Positions 21,816-33,886 of a stretch of DNA of 64,000 bases are shown here, piece after piece (position 1 is the first letter of the stretch; the number at the start of each line of letters is the position of its first letter). Source of the stretch: Lampris incognitus (lineage: Eukaryota; Chordata; Actinopteri; Lampriformes; Lampridae); assembly GCF_029633865.1 (NCBI RefSeq), contig NC_079221.1:4130409-4194408 (forward strand). Direction: 5' to 3'. The notes beneath the pieces are model-generated. The model was given only the letters and a program-made list of their open reading frames with translations. It ran no database searches and was not told where the DNA came from. The position numbers and the translations under genes were made by a program.

Positions 21816-22338
21816 TTTGGCAATTTCTGTCTCATCATTACATGGTGTGCACTCCCTGACGTGCTGCTGTAGTCGAGCAAAGCTGTCAGAAGAGAAATCC
21901 TAATTTACCGTGGCATGTGTTTGGGTGGGGTGGGGGGGGGTGGGGGTGGAACAGGGCATGACCCCTCTCCTGTGGAGCAAAGGCAGTCAATGAAGATGTT
22001 GTCATATTTTGCTCCTTATTCCTCTTGGGCTGAGACTGGTCACTTTCAGACTCGACATGTGTCCACCGATATGTAAAGGCACCGAGATCCCTGAAGGAAG
22101 CCACGTCTTATGGGCTCCATCAACAGTGCTTCGCACCTGGTCGTGTGTTTTCCCACAATGCCTGTGTGCGTGGGGTTGTTTGTGTAAGCGTTTGTGTGCG
22201 ACTGCGCTGTGCCCCTCCTGCCCTTGTTGCGCGGCTAAATTCTGCAATGGCTGATTAGCTGACGAGCTTGAATTGATTAACGCAGGGCTGCCAAGAAAAG
22301 AACCAGAGACGTCGACGCCGTGACTAAGACATGCAGAT
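21816..22338. other. No recognisable feature
   Basis: I can assign no gene or repeat family here. Confidence 0.4.
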
Positions 22339-23675
22339 TCCATCAGATCAGGACACTTTATTTGTCCTTTCACTTCAGCCACTTGCTTACACGACATGAA
22401 ACGAAATGCCCTTTCCCCCAGCCCACAGCAGTACAACACAAAGACACAAACACATCCAAAACTACAAGAACACACACACCCAAACTAACACATATACCCA
22501 AACTAATACACACACCCAAACTAACACATATACACAAACTAACACACATACCCAAACTAACACACATACCCAAACTAACACATATACCCAAACTAACATA
22601 TACACAAACTAACACACATACCCAAACTAACACATATACACAAACTAACACATATACCCAAACTAACACATATACACAAACTAACACATATACCCAAACT
22701 AACACATATACCCAAACTAACACACACACCCAAACTAACACATATACCCAAACTAACACATATACCCAAACTAACACATATACCCAAACTAACACATATA
22801 CCCAAACTAACACACATACCCAAACTAACACACACACCCAAACTAACACACACACCCAAACTAACACACATACCCAAACTAACACACACACCCAAACTAA
22901 CATATACCCAAACTAACACACATACCCAAACTAACATATACACAAACTAACACACATACCCAAACTAACACACATACCCAAACTAACACATATACACAAA
23001 CTAACACATATACACAAACTAACACACATACCCAAACTAACATATACACAAACTAACACACATACCCAAACTAACACATATACACAAACTAACACATATA
23101 CACAAACTAACACACATACCCAAACTAACACATATACACAAACTAACACATATACCCAAACTAACACATATACCCAAACTAACACATATACACAAACCAA
23201 ACAAAAAAAAAATCCCTGTCCAAGGGAACGAACGCCAGCCAGGGAGACTGTCGGATCGCTGGTCTGCATGGGTTAGCAGTTAGCTTAGCCCGCCCCACTT
23301 CCGTGTCCAGGCAGCTCCAGCCAGGGGCTGTGGTTCCCGGACCCACCGGACGAAGCAGACCAAGCTCTCCCAGCCAGACACCCTCGACACACCTCCCCGC
23401 ACTCCACGCGACAACACCAAAACCACCACCACAGTCAACGCCAGGCGAGGCCGCCGCCAGACCGCCCTCGGTGTTATCGGAACTGCCGGTCTGCATGGGC
23501 TAGCAGTTAGCTTAGCCTGCCCCGCTCTCCCAGCCGATCCAGCGCCAGCTCTCCCAGCCATCACACGAAAAGCAAAACTTAGACGCAGACGTGGACAAAG
23601 ACACTGCATGGACGGTACTGGGTGAGGCTGCCACAAATGTGAATTCGTGCCACCATCTTCTGACACCGGAAGCAG
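22339..23675 (-). mobile_element. Family C retroposon with internal satellite
   Basis: A minus-strand copy. Its 3' tail (aggacactttatttgtcctt on the + strand) lies at 22345 and its head (gaattcgtgccaccatcttc, then gacaccggaagcag) near 23640-23675. The GC-rich body occurs twice (ctagcagttag/ttagcagttag modules near 23268 and 23497), so this is a dimeric form. The GT-rich stretch between body and tail has expanded into an 18-bp tandem array of about 720 bp, so the copy is 1.34 kb against 0.5 kb for the monomer. Confidence 0.8.
22478..23196. repeat. 18-bp satellite array inside family C
   Basis: About 40 tandem units (catatacccaaactaaca) with CATATA/CACACA/CACATA and CCC/CAC variants and occasional 16-bp units. 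The unit is the complement of the tgtgttagtttgggtgtgt segment found once in the other family C copies. Open frames on both strands (Thr-Gln-Thr-Asn repeats, or Val-Trp-Val-Cys on the other strand) are repeat products. Confidence 0.92.
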
Positions 23676-24156
23676 AAATGTTTAATGTTCATATCCCATT
23701 TTACATGACTTGAGAGGGAGTGGAGAATGTCTGTGGCTTCAAATGAGAGCATACCAGTGACCCAGCATTATTCTGCCCAGCGGATCAAATGCGCCAACGT
23801 TTTTGTGCCTGTGATTAAAATCCGTCCAAGGACTGCTGTGATGAGCAAGAGGTCTCTGCCTATCAGTCCTCTCTGTAAGTTGGTGTTTCCAGGGACTCTG
23901 ACTGTCCTTCTTGCAGGCAGGTGACCAATGGAAATGCAGGTATGAGTTACACATTCTGCAGACCTGTCTGTGCTAATGTATACGGCCGCCGCGTCTGGTC
24001 TCCAAACATTGGCCCAGCTTCCAGGGGATACCAGAGCCAGGCTGGCGCCACTGCCTCCAACTAGGCCAAACAGAGAGGGCTCGCTAGCATTCTACACTCC
24101 AAGCCGAAGGTGTCTCCTACCATGTATACATCCCACCCCCTGCCACCACGTACACA

Positions 24157-24187
<31 letters not shown>

Positions 24188-27100
24188 TGCTCAGCAACAG
24201 CATTACATCACTGACCCCATTTCAAACTCACCGCTAAACACATCACATAGGCGACATTTTTTTTTTATCAGCTTTTACCATCACTCAAAAATCCTCCTCC
24301 CTGTCAGCCACTTCACACCGCCGGGGGTATTTTCGGATGACTAAACGGTGTGGGAGATCCTTATTCAAGTAGTTGTTGTAGCCGTGTATGTGTGTGATTC
24401 TGGCATATCATGACTGGCCCTGACAGCTGCGGGTGGCAGAGCGTACAGGGAACTCTGCTGGAATCTCTGATGATGAAAGTGGGGTGCTCTGATTTATCGG
24501 CACACGGGGGCCTACAGAGGAGTCACAGGAAGTATTTGCCCGAGGATCCTCTGCGCGGGGACTTGACATGGGAGGCCCCAAAGCTAGGCCTCACTCTCTA
24601 AAAAAAGCATGCCTGGCCCATCTTTTCACTAGGGGGCGGGGGGTCGAAAATAAAATCAGCTGTCACCGTGCACTCGTCGGACAGAGGTGAACACGCACTG
24701 CTGGAGCCGGTCTCCAACACTGACTGGGATTTGCTTTTGGGCTTGGAAAGACCCTGCAGGCCGGGGGTGCATTGGCCAACCTGTGGGATTCTACCTTCTG
24801 AGTACACGTTTTTATACTTCATTACACTTTTGCTGGTAGGTGATGAAACCTCCAAAGGAATCACGTGTTTGTGCCACAAGGTGTGTGTGTGTGTGTGTGT
24901 GTGTGTTTGTGCACATGCGTGTTCGCGTGTTTTTGAGCGGATTCCATCTGGTTTGTAATTGGGAGTTGTCAAAACAAGTTAATGAGCTTGGGCTGCTTTT
25001 CCCTTTCTGTTTAAGAGTATTCTGGATGATTTGATAGGGTAACAATATGTTTAATCTTCCGAGCTGTCAAAAGACGGGTTACGATGCCATCTGGGGGGGG
25101 GGGGGATTTCCCCTCCAATGCGGATGGCTCATTCGATCTTTTTTCTTTTTTTTAAGGGTGGAGCTCGTTCGAATTACTTTGTTGTTTTTTTTAAAAATCA
25201 TTCTGGCTGTCCTCGTGTGGAGTATTTGCACTCAGAACACAGGGGAAACATAAATTATACGTCAGACGTGTGGAGAAACACTTCGTGACAAAAATATTGA
25301 GTCAGCTTTGGAGCGATGCGATTTAGTCCAGCCTCAGCTAAGACCAGATAGCATTTCTGTGCTACTGATTTCTCGGTGCAGGCCAACATCTCAGGGTTAT
25401 ATGTTATATTCTGCTTTGACGCCAGCTAGCGAAGCATGAAACAGAAACTCCTGAAGAGTAATTAGAAATATAGTCACAAACACAATGGGGACCGCCGCAG
25501 GCCGGCCAAGATATCTGGAACGAGTTCCCAGCTGAGAGACAGCCTTGACCTCAAATCTTTTCTCCAACTTCCAGAAAGAAATACGACTCTTGGTTGCACC
25601 ATTTTAAAATAGGTTTGATTTATTTTTTGCAAGTTCTTGGCGCCGAGATTACTTCACTTTCTGGTTATACGAGCCCCCCCAACATGTCATGAGATAGCCT
25701 GGAGACTGTTGACACATTTCTTCACAACAAATTTACGTCCTACCTAAACTATTGGGACTTGGCAGGGTGCTTCTATGGAGCAGCATTTTTTTTACTTGGT
25801 TGGTTCTACCTGAGATCCGAGGTTTGTTTTGAGTCGGCAAACATCGCTTTATTATCAAAGACGGCTTTGTCCGTCATCTGTCTGGACGGACTGATTGGTT
25901 TACACTAACATACCCATCATTCCTCCTTGGCTAAAATAGATCATCCCTTCCAGGAGATGGGTGAGCTACAAATCAAAAGCAACAGGGAGGGGAAGTAATG
26001 ACATGCTAACGGGAAAGCGTTTGTGGGTATGGAACATAGCACCAATGGTTCTTACCGAAAGTCATTTGGCTATGATATTTAGAAAGTGTCCTAAATAGTT
26101 TGTGTTTAACGTACCAAGAAGTTATCCGGGTAGGTCAACCTCGTATTTTTATAACTCGTCCTGGCTGTCACTCAAAGCTGTATAATATAAAATCTTATGG
26201 GCTTTGATATGATTTGACATGTTTCACTGAGTCGCTACTTCACTGAATTTTTAATAAAGGGACATAAAATGATTAAATCTGAGGTAACTCATCTTACTGA
26301 AAGGGGACTGTCGTCACACGTCTCCAGCCTGGCAGCCTTCTTCACAAAAGTATAGTCTGACTGATGTTGATCATACTTCACACAGCAGAGACTTGAGAAC
26401 TCATCCAAGAGAATGCATTCTTATTTTGACATTACAACATTATTAGACATGAGCACTAGCTCAACACAGATTTTATCTTACTGCTTTCAAATATCCCCCG
26501 GAAATGAGGTCTGAATACTTTGATAAAACCGGTATCAATGACTGCACTCCACAGCCGATAGCCTAATAATGTGCACATGGTGGGTGTTAAAAAACACGTG
26601 TCAGTTTCAAGTTTTAAATCTGCAATGCAAAACACAAACTAAAAAAAATATCATGTTTTGTTGGTTCGGCACTGACGCCAGTGGCAATTCCTAACATAGA
26701 AATAATTTGGTCACACTCAAAAGTTAAACAAGGAGCCAGGAATCAACACATTCTGGGTGATCAAGTTAATCCCATGACACGGTCCTGTTCTGATGAACGT
26801 GCAGTCCTACAGGACAGCCATGACCTTATGACCACGGAATGGCCACCGAATAGGTTGACGAGTACAAGAATCGTTTAGAAATAAAACGAGCCAAGACTTC
26901 TTGACAAAATAAATGCTATCCCGTGTCAGCATTTATAGCAAATTCTGAAACATCATCTGAGACGGTGTATTTCTGGGCCACCTTAAGATGGAGGGGCATG
27001 GATAGAAGGCCGGGGGGCTCTTAAACTCATTTTTAGTGCTAACTATTCTAAATATCATACCACGACCCCTTGAAAAAAGCCAGCCTTCCTGTTAGAAATG

Positions 27101-28336
27101 ATGTTTGTGCAGTAGTTTCTCCACTTCAAGCATGTCGCTCATATCCTCTTTTACTTTCTCTCTATAATTGGAAGACCAGCGGGACATGAGTAATTGGTTT
27201 AAATTAGGTCCCTGTAGACAAGCTTGGCTAACTCATTGAGGAGAGCACCATCTTCCCTCAATCCTAGCGATTGCATTTCCAATTGAGGTTGACCTCACAC
27301 ACGGGATTTTAGCCAATCCACACACCCTTGCTGGTAGTCCTTGAACTGCGGATTTTCCCAATGTTCGCTCTTAATTTAAATTCATGCCTTTGAAGAACAC
27401 CGAGGTTAGACGATTACCATACTTTGATTATGATTCCTAAGAATATATTGGCACAGCTTTTGTCACTTATATTTGAAAATAAGTCCCTCTAGTGCAATCT
27501 ATTCTATAGTTTCCATGGAGATCGCCTATTCCTAGTAATTACATCCTACCAAATAATTCAGCGATCAATAATCTTATCAATAAATTACTGATAATAGAGA
27601 CCAAAAACATTAACTCTGAACTCAATAGGGAGGGTGACATCATCTCCATCACCAATAAAAGCTCTACAGAGCATACTTCATGTGACAAATAAAGATATAC
27701 AAACAATCTTAGACACTGATAATCCAGCTCTCCGGTGCCAGCAGTGAGTCTGCCCTCACCTATTCCAACACTATCCGGTATGGACTGGCCACCACATGGA
27801 ATAGGGCCAGACTAACACGAGACATCACACAGTTAGGGGTGTGGATCATGACCGCAACCTCTTAACCAGGAAGGATCTGCACACCTCGAGGTCCAAGAAA
27901 AGTACAGGTCCAAGATTACTGACAATTCTTCAAGTCCTAGTCACTACAGTTACCAAGCTCCCATTCCAGGAAGGACTAACAGTAAATCAGGACAGAAAAG
28001 ACTAGACAAAAAACAACCTATTCCCCAATGCCTTGGGCCTTATGAGCAGCAAAGCTACATACGACAACCCCATTGTACAACTATGAAAGACGGCAAATTT
28101 CAAGCCTACTATACTATAAAACAATGGTACACTACTATGACAATATTACCTATCCTCACTTCTATAGTGTCCAGCCTATACTGCTAGTAATTATATGTTT
28201 ATACCTGTTTCCTTTATCACATCTTACCCCTTTTATATACATATAGTCTTCTGTTGTTTGTTGTTGTGCTATACCAAATGTGACCTATGCAAGCAACCGG
28301 CTAAATCATGTACATAATCACGAATAAGCAGTCTTA
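23676..28336. other. 4.7 kb without recognisable gene or major repeat
   Basis: Only microsatellites stand out: (CA)n at about 24159-24187 and (GT)n at about 24881-24907. None of the short open frames carries a family signature. By position it is the 5' flank or a 5' intron of xirp2, so regulatory sequence could lie here, but I cannot point to a specific site. Confidence 0.45.
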
Positions 28337-29163
28337 TGCCCCTTTTCCACTGCATGGTACCAGCTCGCCTCGACTCGACTCTGTTGGACTCTACTCACTT
28401 TACTTTTTGGGATGTGGTTTTCCACTGCAGATAGGGTCCCCTCACGGCGAAGCCCCGCTGGTCATTTGTGGGCGTGTTGACTAGTGTTTCCTCCCTTGTC
28501 TACCAGCGCTCCACACCAGTGTTTTATTTTCAAAAAAATCAACAAGACCAACTCTAAATGTGTGCTTCACATGAACAATATTAGTGTCACTAAGAGATTC
28601 ACTGACAACAAATAACTTTTTACATAGATTATCAACTATAATACAAGTTTGATAAGACTCACTTTGCCATTTCCTGTTATAAACAGAGCTGTTCCATTTC
28701 TCTCTGACCAATCAGGGGTCAGATTTTATTTATATTTCAATAAATATAAATAAAACGTATTTAGATTTCATTTATTAATTTTTTGTTTACATCTTATTTA
28801 TATTTAAATGTAAATACTTTTATTTATTTATTTTATAAGATTGTATTTATATTTAAATAAAAATAAATATATATTTTTTTTTTTTATATTTTATTTATTT
28901 TATAAGATTGTATTTATATTTAAATAAATATACATACATCTATATCTATTTATATTTTAGTTATTTAATTTAGTTATTTATAGTGGTATTTTCAGGTCAC
29001 CTTTTAGTATCGGCTCAGCTCACTTGGAACCTCGATGGAGCTTTCAAAAAAAAAAAGTACCTGGTACCAGGTACTATCCCTAACTTTTGCCCAATGGAAA
29101 ATAAAAAAAAATCGAGAAAAGTAGAGTTGAGTCAAGCTGGTACCATGCAGCGGAAAAGGGGCA
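28337..29163. mobile_element. PIF/Harbinger-like MITE, copy 2 (longest)
   Basis: An 827-bp element flanked by TTA at 28334-28336 and 29164-29166. Both termini carry tgccccttttccactgcatg-type inverted repeats, and a second block (cggcgaagccccgctggtca) is shared with copy 1. The centre (28725-28985) is almost pure A/T with ataaataaa units. No transposase frame is present. Confidence 0.85.
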
Positions 29164-29166
29164 TTA

Positions 29167-30042
29167 GCCAATAAATCTGGTTCTCAGACTCTCTCCCCGT
29201 CTGGCCAATGCATTATGAGCTCTTTCATTTCAAAGGCTAAACAGCGGCTTGGCTGTGTTTGCTCTAGCTGCTGGCAGCACAGGTTTAACCAGGACAGGAC
29301 TTCCTGAAAGACTTACGCCAGAGGAACCGGATTTGCTCTGAAGACTCAAAGGTCATCCCACTAACCAATCATTTGGCCATGTACCAGGCAGCAGACGCCA
29401 AGCGAGAGGACACCACTTTCTCCAGCGGGGTATACAGATACCGTCTGCATGGACTATTTAACATGCGGGCTACAGCATGTCTATAAGTTCACAAAATCAC
29501 TATCAATGACTAATACAGTTACTTATAATTGAATTTTTTTTGGGGGGGTGCCACAAAATCCCAGATTTTGCTTTACTGAGTAACCTTTCAGCCATTTTGC
29601 TGCATAATTGAATAACTCAGTGATGATAAGCCACCGCATTCATTTTAAATTTGTTAATATTAACGAATAATGAGAAAATATTTACCAATTATAGGCTATA
29701 TCTGCAACTTATTTGTTCAGTAATTATTCAAATGAGGTAATGAGTGCCTCTTGGCATTCCTGCATGACTATACTAAATTGTTCAAATGCACTTTGCCACT
29801 TTGAGATGAGTGCTCAGGTTATTGCCACTAAGCCCAACTGGTGAATTGGCCCTGCTTGTTATTTGGTTTGTTGGATCATGTTGCATACTGGGTAATTTAG
29901 ACTTTAACTGCTGCAGAGCATGCTAAGTTGCACAATTGTGTCCAAGCATACAGATGGCATGGTTATCATTGCTTGTGGCTTTGTCATGTTTCATTTGTGG
30001 AAGGTGATGACACTTTGCCATCAGGAGGGTTCAGTGGCCTTG

Positions 30043-30085
<43 letters not shown>

Positions 30086-30297
30086 TTATATATGTGTGTA
30101 TATATATATATGTATATATATGTGTATGTATATATATATATATATATATGAGTAGGAGAGAAACACGACACTCTGTTTCCACTTTGCAGAATCTAAACAG
30201 AGAGGCAGAGAACAGAAAACACAATTTCAGAGATCCATAAATCCTATTTTACTTTTACACTATGTTATAAGTCTGTAGGGTGGCATACCCCTGTATC
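29167..30297. other. No gene; (CA)n/(TA)n at 30045-30150
   Basis: No coding signature is visible. A compound CA then TA/TG microsatellite occupies about 30048-30150. Confidence 0.5.
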
Positions 30298-30300
30298 TAA

Positions 30301-30516
30301 TGCCCCTTTTCCACTACATGGTACCGGCTCGACTCGACTCAACTTTTTTGTTTTCCATTGCTGGAAAGTACTGGCATTTTGGTAACTGTTACCACTTTTC
30401 TGGTACCACCTTTGTCGAGGTTCCAGAAAAACTGGAGCGGGTACCAAACTCAATGCAGACCAGCTACACTGAGGGGGCGCTGTTATGGTGATGGTACCAT
30501 GTAGTGGACAAGGCCA
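30301..30516. mobile_element. PIF/Harbinger-like MITE, short related copy
   Basis: A 216-bp palindromic element flanked by TAA at 30298-30300 and 30517-30519. The left end is tgccccttttccactacatg and the right end is its imperfect complement (catgtagtggacaaggcca). The inner part differs from copies 1 and 2, so it is a sister subfamily sharing termini. Confidence 0.75.
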
Positions 30517-30618
30517 TAAGATACCTGCCCGATACACAGCACTTAAAGAGACAACAAACAGAAATAGGCTTTTTGCAAACATGTAAACAAAGTATAATGA
30601 GGGTGTGTGTGTGTGTGT

Positions 30619-31364
30619 TCTTGTACTTCTGCCTTTGTGAGGACCAATTTGAGATTTTATTTTTTTATTTTCCCCCCCTTTTTCTCCCCAATTGTATCCA
30701 GCCAATTACCCCACTCTTCCGAACTGTCTCGGTCGCTGCTCCACCCCGTCTGCTGATTCGGGGAGGGCTGCAGACTACCACATGCCTCCTCCCATAATAC
30801 ATGTGGAGTCACCAGCCGCTTCTTTTCACCTGACAGTGAGGAGTTTCACCAGGGGGATGTAGCACGTGGGAGGATTACGCTATTCCCCCCAGTCCCCCTC
30901 GCCCTCCCCCTGAACAGGTGCCCCGACTGACCAGAGGAGGCGCTAGTGCGGCGAACAGGACACATACCCACATCCGGCTTCCCACCCGCAGACACGGCCA
31001 ATTGTGTCTGTAGGGACGCCCGACCAAGCCAGAGGTAATACGGGGATTCGCACCAGTGTTCCCCGTGTTGGTAGGCAACAGAACAGACCGCTACGCTACC
31101 CAGACACTCCCAATTTCAGATTTTCACCAGAGGAGTGAGGACATTTTTGCAAATGAAGACATTTTGGCCCATCCTCACTTCCTTAAGGCTCTATTTTATG
31201 GTTAGGACTTGGATTTTAGGGTTAGGATTAGAAGTGGGATGTGGTTAGGGTCAGGGTTAACGTTAGGCTTGAGGTTCTGATGGTTAAGGTTCGAGGTAAG
31301 GGCTAGGGGATGAATCGGTTAGGGTTAGTCAATGAGGGGTCCTCACAAAGACAGAAGTACAAAT
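30619..31364. mobile_element. Palindromic MITE in a GT tract, split by a SINE
   Basis: The left end (ttgtacttctgcctttgtga then ggacc, 30621-30645) and the right end (ggtcctcacaaagacagaag then tacaa, 31339-31362) are inverted repeats, each next to GT microsatellite. The interior right half holds telomere-like ttagggttagg phrases (31200-31330). A family A SINE sits inside. Without the SINE the element is about 310 bp. No transposase is present. Confidence 0.7.
30672..31110 (-). mobile_element. tRNA-derived SINE, family A, with TSD
   Basis: A full-length minus-strand copy running from the head complement (gaccgctacgctacccagac near 31085-31105) to the 3' end (ccctttttctccccaattgt near 30676). 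It is flanked by caatttgagatttt (30646-30659) and caatttcagatttt (31111-31124), a 14-bp target duplication with one mismatch. Confidence 0.9.
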
Positions 31365-31554
31365 GTGTGTGTGTCTGTGAGTGTCTGTGTGTGAGAGAGA
31401 GAGAGAGACAGAGAGAGAGTGTGGCATTAGCGACACTGTATTTTTATGTGTAGCCTGCAGTGTGTACACCAGGCACAATGGGCCTGTTATGCATCAGTCT
31501 GGTTCAGACCATGCAGAAGTGGAGGCAGCTAATGATCTTTCCCTGCTTCATTAG

Positions 31555-31683
31555 GTCATGGAGGAGTCGGAGGTCTGTTCCCTGCCTGGGGGACTTGCCA
31601 GTGTGAGGAAACAATTTGAGACCCAAGAAACTGCAACATCCCACAACATAACCCAGCTCCACTTCCAGCACAGATCTGTGCAG
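31555..31683 (+). CDS. xirp2: Xirp2, first recognisable coding exon
   Basis: A 129-bp exon, preceded by a pyrimidine-rich acceptor (ctttccctgcttcattag) and followed by the donor gtacgg. It encodes Val-Met-Glu-Glu-Ser-Glu-Val-Cys then SLPGGLASVRKQFETQE. The M-E-E-S-E-x-C...PGGLA.V(K/R)KQFE pattern is the conserved N-terminal segment of vertebrate XIRP2. The ATG at 31558 may be the start. The in-frame GTC before it and the good acceptor suggest instead that an upstream coding exon exists, as in mammals; I could not find one. The exon ends in phase 0 and is common to long and short isoforms. Confidence 0.85.
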
Positions 31684-31894
31684 GTACGGCATTTTACATA
31701 AATACACGTCAGAATCTGTCAACCCAACAAAGCACGGAAGACACAAGCACCAGAGCCTTCAAAAACCAGGCATGTTTCATAGAATGTAGTAAGCTGGTTT
31801 TAATCCTACCATCCACCCTTTCATCCATCCATCTTTGTCCCTGTCTGCACTTGATCCACTGGGGGGCTTAAGTCACTCAGGCAGCCTGCTGGTG

Positions 31895-32321
31895 CACCCC
31901 TCCCCAATTGTACCTGGCCAACTACCCCACTCTTCCAAGCCGTCCCGGTTGCTGCTCCACCCCCTCTGCCGATCCAGGGAGGGCTGCAGACTACCACGTC
32001 TCCTCCCATACATGTGGAGTCACCAGCCATTTCTTTTCACCTGACAGTGATGAGTTTCACCAGGGGGACGTAGCATGTGGGAGGATCACGCTATTCCCCT
32101 CAGTTCCCCCTCCCACCCCACCCCCAAACAGGTACCCCGACCGACCAGAGGAGGCGCTAGTACCGCGACCAGGACACATACCCACACCCGGCTTTGCACC
32201 TGCAGACACAGCCAATTGTGTCTGTAGGGACACCCAACCAAGCCGGAGGCAACACAGGGATTCGAACCGGCGATCCTTATGTTGGTAGGCAACGGAATAG
32301 CTACGCCAACTGGACGCCCTC
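31895..32321 (-). mobile_element. tRNA-derived SINE, family A, in a xirp2 intron
   Basis: A minus-strand copy from the 3' end (cccctccccaattgtacctg near 31896) to the head complement (ggcaacggaatagctacgcc near 32289). It lies in the 1.28-kb intron between the first two recognised xirp2 exons. Confidence 0.9.
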
Positions 32322-32966
32322 TGTAGGTGCACATTTAGTTTGAATATCAAAAAATTGAGGAGACTGGAGAAGTTCCCAGTGCTTGTTCCAGTCTTTCCAA
32401 TGGCACCAAACCGTAGCAACGCTCACTATGCTGAAGTGACCAATATTACATTTGTAACGATGGTTTTGGTGTAGATATGAGGGTTAAGTGTTGCCCAAAA
32501 CAACAATACCTTATCTCAATTGACTTTGTGTTGGCAAAAGCTGCTGGGTACTACTTTCACATCATTCGTGTTTTAGCTGCCTCGGGTTGGTGGTAATCTA
32601 GCAAAAGAGCGGCAAATGATTTATTGACTCTCCAACGAGACAACTACTATGACTGATCAGCTTGGAGTGCAGCGTAACCTCGCTCCTTTAACATCCTTCT
32701 TCCTGTGATGAGAGTCATTTGGAACGGCAGCAGGCGGTGTGATTAAGCTTTCTCTGTGTGGTGGACTAAAGCTCTGCAATGATCCCTGAAGGAAATTACA
32801 CAAAACTCAGATGTGTTCTTTGGCTGATAGGTGAGAGGGAGTGAGGTGAGAAGGAAAGAGTCGCTTTTGACTTTTTGTGTGCGAGTGTGTGTGTGAGTGT
32901 GTGTGCACACTTGCATATGTACCCATGTTTAATTATTTCTGACAGCCGGTGTCTTGTTCTTCACAG

Positions 32967-33056
32967 GAAATGTCGAACTCACAGGTGACGGTGATGAGCA
33001 GTTCCAGGCAAGTCCTCCCAGGCAGTCAGCAGCTGAATTTCAAACAAGAGGAGATG
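32967..33056 (+). CDS. xirp2: Xirp2, second recognised coding exon
   Basis: A 90-bp exon in phase 0 at both ends, after gtcttgttcttcacag and before gtacga. It encodes 30 Ser/Gln-rich residues (EMSNSQVTVMSSSRQVLPGS and ten more). In mammalian XIRP2 the segment after KKQFE is also Ser/Gln-rich and poorly conserved. Support comes mainly from splice signals, phase agreement with both neighbours and position. I cannot exclude that another small exon lies nearby. Confidence 0.7.
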
Positions 33057-33287
33057 GTACGAACTGCTGTTCTATCTGTGTTGACATACGCAGCACAGAA
33101 AAGCTCTTCTAATGAACTACACCCCTCGTTTCTGATACCCAGTGAAAACATCTGGTGATTGTGATGCTTTAGACTCACTACTCTGTGTGATTAAAACATT
33201 CCTAGCAGTTTTACACCATTTAGAATAAAACATGGATCACACAGAAGAAATTTAATCTTGTTGACCTGGTTACATGATTATACTCTA

Positions 33288-33645
33288 GGGGCGTCTGGGT
33301 AGCGTAGCGGTCTATTCCGTTGCCTACCAACATGGGGATCGTCGGTTCGAACCCCCGTGTTGCCTCCGGCTTGGTCGGGCGTTCCTACAGACACAATTGG
33401 CCGTGTCTGCTGGTGGGAAGCCGGATGTGGGTATGTATCCTGGTCGCTGCACTAGCGCCTCCTCTGGTCGGTCGGTCGGGGCGCCTGTTTGGGGGGGATA
33501 GCGTGATCCTGCCCCATGCGCTACGTCCCCCTGGTGAAACTCCTCACTGCCAGGTGAAAAGAAGCGGCTGGCGACTCCACATGTATTGGAGGAGGCATGT
33601 GGTAGTCTGCAGCCCTCCCCGGATCAGCAGAGGGGGAAACACCCC
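33288..33645 (+). mobile_element. tRNA-derived SINE, family A, in a xirp2 intron
   Basis: The A box tagcgtagcgg is perfect (33299-33309) and the B box is ggttcgaaccc. The body is complete to ggatcagcagagggggaaac, after which the usual 3' end is replaced by a C-run. It lies in the intron 80 bp upstream of the next xirp2 exon. Its pyrimidine-rich downstream flank (ttttttctcattc) may now contribute to that exon's acceptor. Confidence 0.88.
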
Positions 33646-33726
33646 CCCCCCAAAAGTTTTTACTTTTTCATGCAGTTTTTTTTCTCATTCATTTTTAATA
33701 ATTTTTTGCTTCATCCACCCACACAG

Positions 33727-33784
33727 GTGACTGAAAGTTACAATAATTCGACCTCCAGCTTTGAAAACCACAATAATGAAACAG
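33727..33784 (+). CDS. xirp2: Xirp2, third recognised coding exon
   Basis: A 58-bp exon between the acceptor ccacccacacag and the donor gtagga. It encodes VTESYNNSTSSFENHNNET and one extra base (phase 1). Joined to the next exon, that base completes a Glu codon and starts the EEEFPRY run. The exact complementarity of phases (58 + 89 = 147, divisible by three) is the main evidence. The residues are not diagnostic by themselves. Confidence 0.75.
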
Positions 33785-33886
33785 GTAGGATACTGTTACG
33801 ATCACTTCATCATTTCCAATAAGCTCCATTAATTTAAATTCCATCTAACGCAGTTACAGCTACACATTTATTGTGTTAACTTGTAG

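Noticed and set aside
22320..22916. Long Thr-Gln-Thr-Asn and Val-Trp-Val-Cys frames on both strands
   Set aside because: Both derive from the 18-bp satellite in a family C copy. The unit length is a multiple of three.
27640..28200. Possible LINE or gene remnant in the 27.7-kb region
   Set aside because: Some frames gave short plausible peptides, but I could not match any to a family and stops are frequent, so nothing is called.
33299..33360. tRNA genes suggested by A and B boxes in many places
   Set aside because: The boxes recur at fixed positions in family A, B and D SINEs and are not followed by an acceptor stem that pairs or a terminator. They are SINE heads.
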